A DNA stretch of 64,000 bases from Phytophthora hibernalis. Taxonomy: Eukaryota; Oomycota; Peronosporomycetes; Peronosporales; Peronosporaceae. Position 1 is the first letter of the stretch. Each line of letters opens with the position of its first letter. Location: assembly GCA_012656075.1 (NCBI GenBank), contig JAAKBF010000110.1, positions 211,275 through 275,274 of the forward strand, written 5' to 3'. The position numbers and the translations under genes are program-made. Of this stretch, positions 32,601 to 45,700 are shown piece by piece. The notes beneath the pieces are model-generated. The model worked only from the letters and a program-made list of their open reading frames with translations. It was not told the origin of the DNA and did not search any database.

Positions 32601-35600
32601 GATATGTACCAAACGCAGACGAACGTCCTTCCATTTCCGTGACAGCGTGTGGCTTTGGGCGTCTAGTAGATACTCCATCACAACCACCATCTTTGCTTCC
32701 TCGCAACAGGTTCTGACGATCTGACTTCAAGTGTTTGTGGTATGCGATCGCATATCTGGTGCAAGAATACCACATGCTCGATGCATAAGGGCAAGGGATG
32801 GACATCAGCGCAAAAATCAGTGCTGGAAGCGGGCGGTCGAAGAGGACAGCGAAAGTCTACGAAGGACTTGACAAATGTTGCTGGACGCGTGTTGGGAGAA
32901 CGCTGCAGATAGGACGTAGACCTCGTGCAACCCCACAGAGATGTCAAACAGCAGCGCCGGAAGCGATGAGACGCGGTGTTGGTAGGCGAGGAGGAGGTTC
33001 ATTACTATCCTTTCTCGCCAGTTTGGCGACGCAGACTCATTTCTCTCTGCGCGCTATTATCGAGCGTCGACGGCTTTTGGGCGTGGCGTGATGAGGCTTG
33101 GTAGCGATCTATGGCTTGGCAGCAGACTACATCGAATTCTAATATGTTTACGGAGTTTTGGGCGACCCTTCACTGAGACGTACAATTTGCATTATTCTAC
33201 ATCCTGAAAAAGGTCCTTGCGCGGAAGATACATAAGCGGGGTTCGGTTACCTTAGCCCGATGGGCGTGCAGTAATTTGACGAGCCTTTGGATGGTGACCT
33301 ACGAGGCAGAGCAGCACCGCGACGAGGGCGTGCTGGTGTTCTTTGAGCCCGAGCGGCGCAGATTCAAGCGAGCTCGCACCGACTGATTTTGCTGTTGTCG
33401 CAACGAGGTCGAGTTTGTGTGAGATGCGGGTTGACGACCGATGTTGCTACTATTGGGGATCGCTCAGACGACGACTAGAATTTGTTTATTAAATGCAATA
33501 TGTTTTGTTTGTTAAAAGCAATTCGTTCTGTTTTACACACCTCCGCGCTACATGTGCACCAGTAACAAGGCTCCCAACGAGAGCCTCATGAGCTGGTAGT
33601 AGTTGTCAATGGCGTTCGCCCCTGAGCTGGTCCAGTCGTTATAGGGGGTCGCCTCCTAATCCAGTGTAGATGTATTCGATCCACTCGATGGGCTAGCGGC
33701 CAGCCACCTGGATATGTACCAAACGCAGACGAACGTCCTTCCATTTCCGTGACAGCGTGTGGCTTTGGGCGTCTAGTAGATACTCCATCACAACCACCAT
33801 CTTTGCTTCCTCGCAACAGGTTCTGACGATCTGACTTCAAGTGTTTGTGGTATGCGATCGCATATCTGGTGCAAGAATACCACATGCTCGATGCATAAGG
33901 GCAAGGGATGGACATCAGCGCAAAAATCAGTGCTGGAAGCGGGCGGTCGAAGAGGACAGCGAAAGTCTACGAAGGACTTGACAAATGTTGCTGGACGCGT
34001 GTTGGGAGAACGCTGCAGATAGGACGTAGACCTCGTGCAACCCCACAGAGATGTCAAACAGCAGCGCCGGAAGCGATGAGACGCGGTGTTGGTAGGCGAG
34101 GAGGAGGTTCATTACTATCCTTTCTCGCCAGTTTGGCGACGCAGACTCATTTCTCTCTGCGCGCTATTATCGAGCGTCGACGGCTTTTGGGCGTGGCGTG
34201 ATGAGGCTTGGTAGCGATCTATGGCTTGGCAGCAGACTACATCGAATTCTAATATGTTTACGGAGTTTTGGGCGACCCTTCACTGAGACGTACAATTTGC
34301 ATTATTCTACATCCTGAAAAAGGTCCTTGCGCGGAAGATACATAAGGGTTCGGTTACCTTAGCCCGATGGGCGTGCAGTAATTTGACGAGCCTTTGGATG
34401 GTGACCTACGAGGCAGAGCAGCACCGCGACGAGGGCGTGCTGGTGTTCTTTGAGCCCGAGCGGCGCAGATTCAAGCGAGCTCGCACCGACTGATTTTGCT
34501 GTTGTCGCAACGAGGTCGAGTTTGTGTGAGATGCGGGTTGACGACCGATGTTGCTACTATTGGGGATCGCTCAGACGACGACTAGAATTTGTTTATTAAA
34601 TGCAATATGTTTTGTTTGTTAAAAGCAATTCGTTCTGTTTTACACACCTCCGCGCTACATGTGCACCAGTAACAAGGCTCCCAACGAGAGCCTCATGAGC
34701 TGGTAGTAGTTGTCAATGGCGTTCGCCCCTGAGCTGGTCCAGTCGTTATAGGGGGTCGCCTCCTAATCCAGTGTAGATGTATTCGATCCACTCGATGGGC
34801 TAGCGGCCAGCCACCTGGATATGTACCAAACGCAGACGAACGTCCTTCCATTTCCGTGACAGCGTGTGGCTTTGGGCGTCTAGTAGATACTCCATCACAA
34901 CCACCATCTTTGCTTCCTCGCAACAGGTTCTGACGATCTGACTTCAAGTGTTTGTGGTATGCGATCGCATATCTGGTGCAAGAATACCACATGCTCGATG
35001 CATAAGGGCAAGGGATGGACATCAGCGCAAAAATCAGTGCTGGAAGCGGGCGGTCGAAGAGGACAGCGAAAGTCTACGAAGGACTTGACAAATGTTGCTG
35101 GACGCGTGTTGGGAGAACGCTGCAGATAGGACGTAGACCTCGTGCAACCCCACAGAGATGTCAAACAGCAGCGCCGGAAGCGATGAGACGCGGTGTTGGT
35201 AGGCGAGGAGGAGGTTCATTACTATCCTTTCTCGCCAGTTTGGCGACGCAGACTCATTTCTCTCTGCGCGCTATTATCGAGCGTCGACGGCTTTTGGGCG
35301 TGGCGTGATGAGGCTTGGTAGCGATCTATGGCTTGGCAGCAGACTACATCGAATTCTAATATGTTTACGGAGTTTTGGGCGACCCTTCACTGAGACGTAC
35401 AATTTGCATTATTCTACATCCTGAAAAAGGTCCTTGCGCGGAAGATACATAAGCGGGGTTCGGTTACCTTAGCCCGATGGGCGTGCAGTAATTTGACGAG
35501 CCTTTGGATGGTGACCTACGAGGCAGAGCAGCACCGCGACGAGGGCGTGCTGGTGTTCTTTGAGCCCGAGCGGCGCAGATTCAAGCGAGCTCGCACCGAC

Positions 35601-36994
35601 TGATTTTGCTGTTGTCGCAACGAGGTCGAGTTTGTGTGAGATGCGGGTTGACGACCGATGTTGCTACTATTGGGGATCGCTCAGACGACGACTAGAATTT
35701 GTTTATTAAATGCAATATGTTTTGTTTGTTAAAAGCAATTCGTTCTGTTTTACACACCTCCGCGCTACATGTGCACCAGTAACAAGGCTCCCAACGAGAG
35801 CCTCATGAGCTGGTAGTAGTTGTCAATGGCGTTCGCCCCTGAGCTGGTCCAGTCGTTATAGGGGGTCGCCTCCTAATCCAGTGTAGATGTATTCGATCCA
35901 CTCGATGGGCTAGCGGCCAGCCACCTGGATATGTACCAAACGCAGACGAACGTCCTTCCATTTCCGTGACAGCGTGTGGCTTTGGGCGTCTAGTAGATAC
36001 TCCATCACAACCACCATCTTTGCTTCCTCGCAACAGGTTCTGACGATCTGACTTCAAGTGTTTGTGGTATGCGATCGCATATCTGGTGCAAGAATACCAC
36101 ATGCTCGATGCATAAGGGCAAGGGATGGACATCAGCGCAAAAATCAGTGCTGGAAGCGGGCGGTCGAAGAGGACAGCGAAAGTCTACGAAGGACTTGACA
36201 AATGTTGCTGGACGCGTGTTGGGAGAACGCTGCAGATAGGACGTAGACCTCGTGCAACCCCACAGAGATGTCAAACAGCAGCGCCGGAAGCGATGAGACG
36301 CGGTGTTGGTAGGCGAGGAGGAGGTTCATTACTATCCTTTCTCGCCAGTTTGGCGACGCAGACTCATTTCTCTCTGCGCGCTATTATCGAGCGTCGACGG
36401 CTTTTGGGCGTGGCGTGATGAGGCTTGGTAGCGATCTATGGCTTGGCAGCAGACTACATCGAATTCTAATATGTTTACGGAGTTTTGGGCGACCCTTCAC
36501 TGAGACGTACAATTTGCATTATTCTACATCCTGAAAAAGGTCCTTGCGCGGAAGATACATAAGCGGGGTTCGGTTACCTTAGCCCGATGGGCGTGCAGTA
36601 ATTTGACGAGCCTTTGGATGGTGACCTACGAGGCAGAGCAGCACCGCGACGAGGGCGTGCTGGTGTTCTTTGAGCCCGAGCGGCGCAGATTCAAGCGAGC
36701 TCGCACCGACTGATTTTGCTGTTGTCGCAACGAGGTCGAGTTTGTGTGAGATGCGGGTTGACGACCGATGTTGCTACTATTGGGGATCGCTCAGACGACG
36801 ACTAGAATTTGTTTATTAAATGCAATATGTTTTGTTTGTTAAAAGCAATTCGTTCTGTTTTACACACCTCCGCGCTACATGTGCACCAGTAACAAGGCTC
36901 CCAACGAGAGCCTCATGAGCTGGTAGTAGTTGTCAATGGCGTTCGCCCCTGAGCTGGTCCAGTCGTTATAGGGGGTCGCCTCCTAATCCAGTGT

Positions 36995-39900
36995 AGATGT
37001 ATTCGATCCACTCGATGGGCTAGCGGCCAGCCACCTGGATATGTACCAAACGCAGACGAACGTCCTTCCATTTCCGTGACAGCGTGTGGCTTTGGGCGTC
37101 TAGTAGATACTCCATCACAACCACCATCTTTGCTTCCTCGCAACAGGTTCTGACGATCTGACTTCAAGTGTTTGTGGTATGCGATCGCATATCTGGTGCA
37201 AGAATACCACATGCTCGATGCATAAGGGCAAGGGATGGACATCAGCGCAAAAATCAGTGCTGGAAGCGGGCGGTCGAAGAGGACAGCGAAAGTCTACGAA
37301 GGACTTGACAAATGTTGCTGGACGCGTGTTGGGAGAACGCTGCAGATAGGACGTAGACCTCGTGCAACCCCACAGAGATGTCAAACAGCAGCGCCGGAAG
37401 CGATGAGACGCGGTGTTGGTAGGCGAGGAGGAGGCTCATTACTATCCTTTCTCGCCAGTTTGGCGACGCAGACTCATTTCTCTCTGCGCGCTATTATCGA
37501 GCGTCGACGGCTTTTGGGCGTGGCGTGATGTGGCTTGGTAGCGATCTATGGCTTGGCAGCAGACTACATCGAATTCTAATATATTTACGGAGTTTTGGGG
37601 GTCACTCAGACGACGACTAGAATTTGTTTATTAAATGCAATATGTTTTGTTTGTTAAAAGCAATTCGTTCTGTTTTACACACCTCCGCGCTACATGTGCA
37701 CCAGTAACAAGGCTCCCAACGAGAGCCTCATGAGCTGGTAGTAGTTGTCAATGGCGTTCGCCCCTGAGCTGGTCCAGTCGTTATAGGGGGTCGCCTCCTA
37801 ATCCAGTGTAGATGTATTCGATCCACTCGATGGGCTAGCGGCCAGCCACCTGGATATGTACCAAACGCAGACGAACGTCCTTCCATTTCCGTGACAGCGT
37901 GTGGCTTTGGGCGTCTAGTAGATACTCCATCACAACCACCATCTTTGCTTCCTCGCAACAGGTTCTGACGATCTGACTTCAAGTGTTTGTGGTATGCGAT
38001 CGCATATCTGGTGCAAGAATACCACATGCTCGATGCATAAGGGCAAGGGATGGACATCAGCGCAAAAATCAGTGCTGGAAGCGGGCGGTCGAAGAGGACA
38101 GCGAAAGTCTACGAAGGACTTGACAAATGTTGCTGGACGCGTGTTGGGAGAACGCTGCAGATAGGACGTAGACCTCGTGCAACCCCACAGAGATGTCAAA
38201 CAGCAGCGCCGGAAGCGATGAGACGCGGTGTTGGTAGGCGAGGAGGAGGTTCATTACTATCCTTTCTCGCCAGTTTGGCGACGCAGACTCATTTCTCTCT
38301 GCGCGCTATTATCGAGCGTCGACGGCTTTTGGGCGTGGCGTGATGAGGCTTGGTAGCGATCTATGGCTTGGCAGCAGACTACATCGAATTCTAATATGTT
38401 TACGGAGTTTTGGGCGACCCTTCACTGAGACGTACAATTTGCATTATTCTACATCCTGAAAAAGGTCCTTGCGCGGAAGATACATAAGCGGGGTTCGGTT
38501 ACCTTAGCCCGATGGGCGTGCAGTAATTTGACGAGCCTTTGGATGGTGACCTACGAGGCAGAGCAGCACCGCGACGAGGGCGTGCTGGTGTTCTTTGAGC
38601 CCGAGCGGCGCAGATTCAAGCGAGCTCGCACCGACTGATTTTGCTGTTGTCGCAACGAGGTCGAGTTTGTGTGAGATGCGGGTTGACGACCGATGTTGCT
38701 ACTATTGGGGATCGCTCAGACGACGACTAGAATTTGTTTATTAAATGCAATATGTTTTGTTTGTTAAAAGCAATTCGTTCTGTTTTACACACCTCCGCGC
38801 TACATGTGCACCAGTAACAAGGCTCCCAACGAGAGCCTCATGAGCTGGTAGTAGTTGTCAATGGCGTTCGCCCCTGAGCTGGTCCAGTCGTTATAGGGGG
38901 TCGCCTCCTAATCCAGTGTAGATGTATTCGATCCACTCGATGGGCTAGCGGCCAGCCACCTGGATATGTACCAAACGCAGACGAACGTCCTTCCATTTCC
39001 GTGACAGCGTGTGGCTTTGGGCGTCTAGTAGATACTCCATCACAACCACCATCTTTGCTTCCTCGCAACAGGTTCTGACGATCTGACTTCAAGTGTTTGT
39101 GGTATGCGATCGCATATCTGGTGCAAGAATACCACATGCTCGATGCATAAGGGCAAGGGATGGACATCAGCGCAAAAATCAGTGCTGGAAGCGGGCGGTC
39201 GAAGAGGACAGCGAAAGTCTACGAAGGACTTGACAAATGTTGCTGGACGCGTGTTGGGAGAACGCTGCAGATAGGACGTAGACCTCGTGCAACCCCACAG
39301 AGATGTCAAACAGCAGCGCCGGAAGCGATGAGACGCGGTGTTGGTAGGCGAGGAGGAGGTTCATTACTATCCTTTCTCGCCAGTTTGGCGACGCAGACTC
39401 ATTTCTCTCTGCGCGCTATTATCGAGCGTCGACGGCTTTTGGGCGTGGCGTGATGAGGCTTGGTAGCGATCTATGGCTTGGCAGCAGACTACATCGAATT
39501 CTAATATATTTACGGAGTTTTGGGGGTCACTCAGACGACGACTAGAATTTGTTTATTAAATGCAATATGTTTTGTTTGTTAAAAGCAATTCGTTCTGTTT
39601 TACACACCTCCGCGCTACATGTGCACCAGTAACAAGGCTCCCAACGAGAGCCTCATGAGCTGGTAGTAGTTGTCAATGGCGTTCGCCCCTGAGCTGGTCC
39701 AGTCGTTATAGGGGGTCGCCTCCTAATCCAGTGTAGATGTATTCGATCCACTCGATGGGCTAGCGGCCAGCCACCTGGATATGTACCAAACGCAGACGAA
39801 CGTCCTTCCATTTCCGTGACAGCGTGTGGCTTTGGGCGTCTAGTAGATACTCCATCACAACCACCATCTTTGCTTCCTCGCAACAGGTTCTGACGATCTG

Positions 39901-42769
39901 ACTTCAAGTGTTTGTGGTATGCGATCGCATATCTGGTGCAAGAATACCACATGCTCGATGCATAAGGGCAAGGGATGGACATCAGCGCAAAAATCAGTGC
40001 TGGAAGCGGGCGGTCGAAGAGGACAGCGAAAGTCTACGAAGGACTTGACAAATGTTGCTGGACGCGTGTTGGGAGAACGCTGCAGATAGGACGTAGACCT
40101 CGTGCAACCCCACAGAGATGTCAAACAGCAGCGCCGGAAGCGATGAGACGCGGTGTTGGTAGGCGAGGAGGAGGTTCATTACTATCCTTTCTCGCCAGTT
40201 TGGCGACGCAGACTCATTTCTCTCTGCGCGCTATTATCGAGCGTCGACGGCTTTTGGGCGTGGCGTGATGAGGCTTGGTAGCGATCTATGGCTTGGCAGC
40301 AGACTACATCGAATTCTAATATGTTTACGGAGTTTTGGGCGACCCTTCACTGAGACGTACAATTTGCATTATTCTACATCCTGAAAAAGGTCCTTGCGCG
40401 GAAGATACATAAGCGGGGTTCGGTTACCTTAGCCCGATGGGCGTGCAGTAATTTGACGAGCCTTTGGATGGTGACCTACGAGGCAGAGCAGCACCGCGAC
40501 GAGGGCGTGCTGGTGTTCTTTGAGCCCGAGCGGCGCAGATTCAAGCGAGCTCGCACCGACTGATTTTGCTGTTGTCGCAACGAGGTCGAGTTTGTGTGAG
40601 ATGCGGGTTGACGACCGATGTTGCTACTATTGGGGATCGCTCAGACGACGACTAGAATTTGTTTATTAAATGCAATATGTTTTGTTTGTTAAAAGCAATT
40701 CGTTCTGTTTTACACACCTCCGCGCTACATGTGCACCAGTAACAAGGCTCCCAACGAGAGCCTCATGAGCTGGTAGTAGTTGTCAATGGCGTTCGCCCCT
40801 GAGCTGGTCCAGTCGTTATAGGGGGTCGCCTCCTAATCCAGTGTAGATGTATTCGATCCACTCGATGGGCTAGCGGCCAGCCACCTGGATATGTACCAAA
40901 CGCAGACGAACGTCCTTCCATTTCCGTGACAGCGTGTGGCTTTGGGCGTCTAGTAGATACTCCATCACAACCACCATCTTTGCTTCCTCGCAACAGGTTC
41001 TGACGATCTGACTTCAAGTGTTTGTGGTATGCGATCGCATATCTGGTGCAAGAATACCACATGCTCGATGCATAAGGGCAAGGGATGGACATCAGCGCAA
41101 AAATCAGTGCTGGAAGCGGGCGGTCGAAGAGGACAGCGAAAGTCTACGAAGGACTTGACAAATGTTGCTGGACGCGTGTTGGGAGAACGCTGCAGATAGG
41201 ACGTAGACCTCGTGCAACCCCACAGAGATGTCAAACAGCAGCGCCGGAAGCGATGAGACGCGGTGTTGGTAGGCGAGGAGGAGGTTCATTACTATCCTTT
41301 CTCGCCAGTTTGGCGACGCAGACTCATTTCTCTCTGCGCGCTATTATCGAGCGTCGACGGCTTTTGGGCGTGGCGTGATGAGGCTTGGTAGCGATCTATG
41401 GCTTGGCAGCAGACTACATCGAATTCTAATATATTTACGGAGTTTTGGGGGTCACTCAGACGACGACTAGAATTTGTTTATTAAATGCAATATGTTTTGT
41501 TTGTTAAAAGCAATTCGTTCTGTTTTACACACCTCCGCGCTACATGTGCACCAGTAACAAGGCTCCCAACGAGAGCCTCATGAGCTGGTAGTAGTTGTCA
41601 ATGGCGTTCGCCCCTGAGCTGGTCCAGTCGTTATAGGGGGTCGCCTCCTAATCCAGTGTAGATGTATTCGATCCACTCGATGGGCTAGCGGCCAGCCACC
41701 TGGATATGTACCAAACGCAGACGAACGTCCTTCCATTTCCGTGACAGCGTGTGGCTTTGGGCGTCTAGTAGATACTCCATCACAACCACCATCTTTGCTT
41801 CCTCGCAACAGGTTCTGACGATCTGACTTCAAGTGTTTGTGGTATGCGATCGCATATCTGGTGCAAGAATACCACATGCTCGATGCATAAGGGCAAGGGA
41901 TGGACATCAGCGCAAAAATCAGTGCTGGAAGCGGGCGGTCGAAGAGGACAGCGAAAGTCTACGAAGGACTTGACAAATGTTGCTGGACGCGTGTTGGGAG
42001 AACGCTGCAGATAGGACGTAGACCTCGTGCAACCCCACAGAGATGTCAAACAGCAGCGCCGGAAGCGATGAGACGCGGTGTTGGTAGGCGAGGAGGAGGT
42101 TCATTACTATCCTTTCTCGCCAGTTTGGCGACGCAGACTCATTTCTCTCTGCGCGCTATTATCGAGCGTCGACGGCTTTTGGGCGTGGCGTGATGAGGCT
42201 TGGTAGCGATCTATGGCTTGGCAGCAGACTACATCGAATTCTAATATGTTTACGGAGTTTTGGGCGACCCTTCACTGAGACGTACAATTTGCATTATTCT
42301 ACATCCTGAAAAAGGTCCTTGCGCGGAAGATACATAAGCGGGGTTCGGTTACCTTAGCCCGATGGGCGTGCAGTAATTTGACGAGCCTTTGGATGGTGAC
42401 CTACGAGGCAGAGCAGCACCGCGACGAGGGCGTGCTGGTGTTCTTTGAGCCCGAGCGGCGCAGATTCAAGCGAGCTCGCACCGACTGATTTTGCTGTTGT
42501 CGCAACGAGGTCGAGTTTGTGTGAGATGCGGGTTGACGACCGATGTTGCTACTATTGGGGATCGCTCAGACGACGACTAGAATTTGTTTATTAAATGCAA
42601 TATGTTTTGTTTGTTAAAAGCAATTCGTTCTGTTTTACACACCTCCGCGCTACATGTGCACCAGTAACAAGGCTCCCAACGAGAGCCTCATGAGCTGGTA
42701 GTAGTTGTCAATGGCGTTCGCCCCTGAGCTGGTCCAGTCGTTATAGGGGGTCGCCTCCTAATCCAGTGT
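36995..42769. repeat. Higher-order repeat: short-long dimer of 1925 bp, three times
   Basis: Unit starts at 36995, 37810, 38920, 39735, 40845 and 41660 alternate 815 and 1110 bp, giving three exact 1925-bp dimers. The second and third dimers share the same marker states (CTAGCGG, GGAGGTTCAT in both units). Confidence 0.9.
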
Positions 42770-45700
42770 AGATGTATTCGATCCACTCGATGGGCTAGCG
42801 GCCAGCCACCTGGATATGTACCAAACGCAGACGAACGTCCTTCCATTTCCGTGACAGCGTGTGGCTTTGGGCGTCTAGTAGATACTCCATCACAACCACC
42901 ATCTTTGCTTCCTCGCAACAGGTTCTGACGATCTGACTTCAAGTGTTTGTGGTATGCGATCGCATATCTGGTGCAAGAATACCACATGCTCGATGCATAA
43001 GGGCAAGGGATGGACATCAGCGCAAAAATCAGTGCTGGAAGCGGGCGGTCGAAGAGGACAGCGAAAGTCTACGAAGGACTTGACAAATGTTGCTGGACGC
43101 GTGTTGGGAGAACGCTGCAGATAGGACGTAGACCTCGTGCAACCCCACAGAGATGTCAAACAGCAGCGCCGGAAGCGATGAGACGCGGTGTTGGTAGGCG
43201 AGGAGGAGGCTCATTACTATCCTTTCTCGCCAGTTTGGCGACGCAGACTCATTTCTCTCTGCGCGCTATTATCGAGCGTCGACGGCTTTTGGGCGTGGCG
43301 TGATGAGGCTTGGTAGCGATCTATGGCTTGGCAGCAGACTACATCGAATTCTAATATATTTACGGAGTTTTGGGGGTCACTCAGACGACGACTAGAATTT
43401 GTTTATTAAATGCAATATGTTTTGTTTGTTAAAAGCAATTCGTTCTGTTTTACACACCTCCGCGCTACATGTGCACCAGTAACAAGGCTCCCAACGAGAG
43501 CCTCATGAGCTGGTAGTAGTTGTCAATGGCGTTCGCCCCTGAGCTGGTCCAGTCGTTATAGGGGGTCGCCTCCTAATCCAGTGTAGATGTATTCGATCCA
43601 CTCGATGGGCTAGCGGCCAGCCACCTGGATATGTACCAAACGCAGACGAACGTCCTTCCATTTCCGTGACAGCGTGTGGCTTTGGGCGTCTAGTAGATAC
43701 TCCATCACAACCACCATCTTTGCTTCCTCGCAACAGGTTCTGACGATCTGACTTCAAGTGTTTGTGGTATGCGATCGCATATCTGGTGCAAGAATACCAC
43801 ATGCTCGATGCATAAGGGCAAGGGATGGACATCAGCGCAAAAATCAGTGCTGGAAGCGGGCGGTCGAAGAGGACAGCGAAAGTCTACGAAGGACTTGACA
43901 AATGTTGCTGGACGCGTGTTGGGAGAACGCTGCAGATAGGACGTAGACCTCGTGCAACCCCACAGAGATGTCAAACAGCAGCGCCGGAAGCGATGAGACG
44001 CGGTGTTGGTAGGCGAGGAGGAGGTTCATTACTATCCTTTCTCGCCAGTTTGGCGACGCAGACTCATTTCTCTCTGCGCGCTATTATCGAGCGTCGACGG
44101 CTTTTGGGCGTGGCGTGATGAGGCTTGGTAGCGATCTATGGCTTGGCAGCAGACTACATCGAATTCTAATATATTTACGGAGTTTTGGGGTCACTCAGAC
44201 GACGACTAGAATTTGTTTATTAAATGCAATATGTTTTGTTTGTTAAAAGCAATTCGTTCTGTTTTACACACCTCCGCGCTACATGTGCACCAGTAACAAG
44301 GCTCCCAACGAGAGCCTCATGAGCTGGTAGTAGTTGTCAATGGCGTTCGCCCCTGAGCTGGTCCAGTCGTTATAGGGGGTCGCCTCCTAATCCAGTGTAG
44401 ATGTATTCGATCCACTCGATGGGCAAGCGGCCAGCCACCTGGATATGTACCAAACGCAGACGAACGTCCTTCCATTTCCGTGACAGCGTGTGGCTTTGGG
44501 CGTCTAGTAGATACTCCATCACAACCACCATCTTTGCTTCCTCGCAACAGGTTCTGACGATCTGACTTCAAGTGTTTGTGGTATGCGATCGCATATCTGG
44601 TGCAAGAATACCACATGCTCGATGCATAAGGGCAAGGGATGGACATCAGCGCAAAAATCAGTGCTGGAAGCGGGCGGTCGAAGAGGACAGCGAAAGTCTA
44701 CGAAGGACTTGACAAATGTTGCTGGACGCGTGTTGGGAGAACGCTGCAGATAGGACGTAGACCTCGTGCAACCCCACAGAGATGTCAAACAGCAGCGCCG
44801 GAAGCGATGAGACGCGGTGTTGGTAGGCGAGGAGGAGGCTCATTACTATCCTTTCTCGCCAGTTTGGCGACGCAGACTCATTTCTCTCTGCGCGCTATTA
44901 TCGAGCGTCGACGGCTTTTGGGCGTGGCGTGATGAGGCTTGGTAGCGATCTATGGCTTGGCAGCAGACTACATCGAATTCTAATATATTTACGGAGTTTT
45001 GGGGGTCACTCAGACGACGACTAGAATTTGTTTATTAAATGCAATATGTTTTGTTTGTTAAAAGCAATTCGTTCTGTTTTACACACCTCCGCGCTACATG
45101 TGCACCAGTAACAAGGCTCCCAACGAGAGCCTCATGAGCTGGTAGTAGTTGTCAATGGCGTTCGCCCCTGAGCTGGTCCAGTCGTTATAGGGGGTCGCCT
45201 CCTAATCCAGTGTAGATGTATTCGATCCACTCGATGGGCAAGCGGCCAGCCACCTGGATATGTACCAAACGCAGACGAACGTCCTTCCATTTCCGTGACA
45301 GCGTGTGGCTTTGGGCGTCTAGTAGATACTCCATCACAACCACCATCTTTGCTTCCTCGCAACAGGTTCTGACGATCTGACTTCAAGTGTTTGTGGTATG
45401 CGATCGCATATCTGGTGCGAGAATACCACATGCTCGATGCATAAGGGCAAGGGATGGACATCAGCGCAAAAATCAGTGCTGGAAGCGGGCGGTCGAAGAG
45501 GACAGCGAAAGTCTACGAAGGACTTGACAAATGTTGCTGGACGCGTGTTGGGAGAACGCTGCAGATAGGACGTAGACCTCGTGCAACCCCACAGAGATGT
45601 CAAACAGCAGCGCCGGAAGCGATGAGACGCGGTGTTGGTAGGCGAGGAGGAGGCTCATTACTATCCTTTCTCGCCAGTTTGGCGACGCAGACTCATTTCT

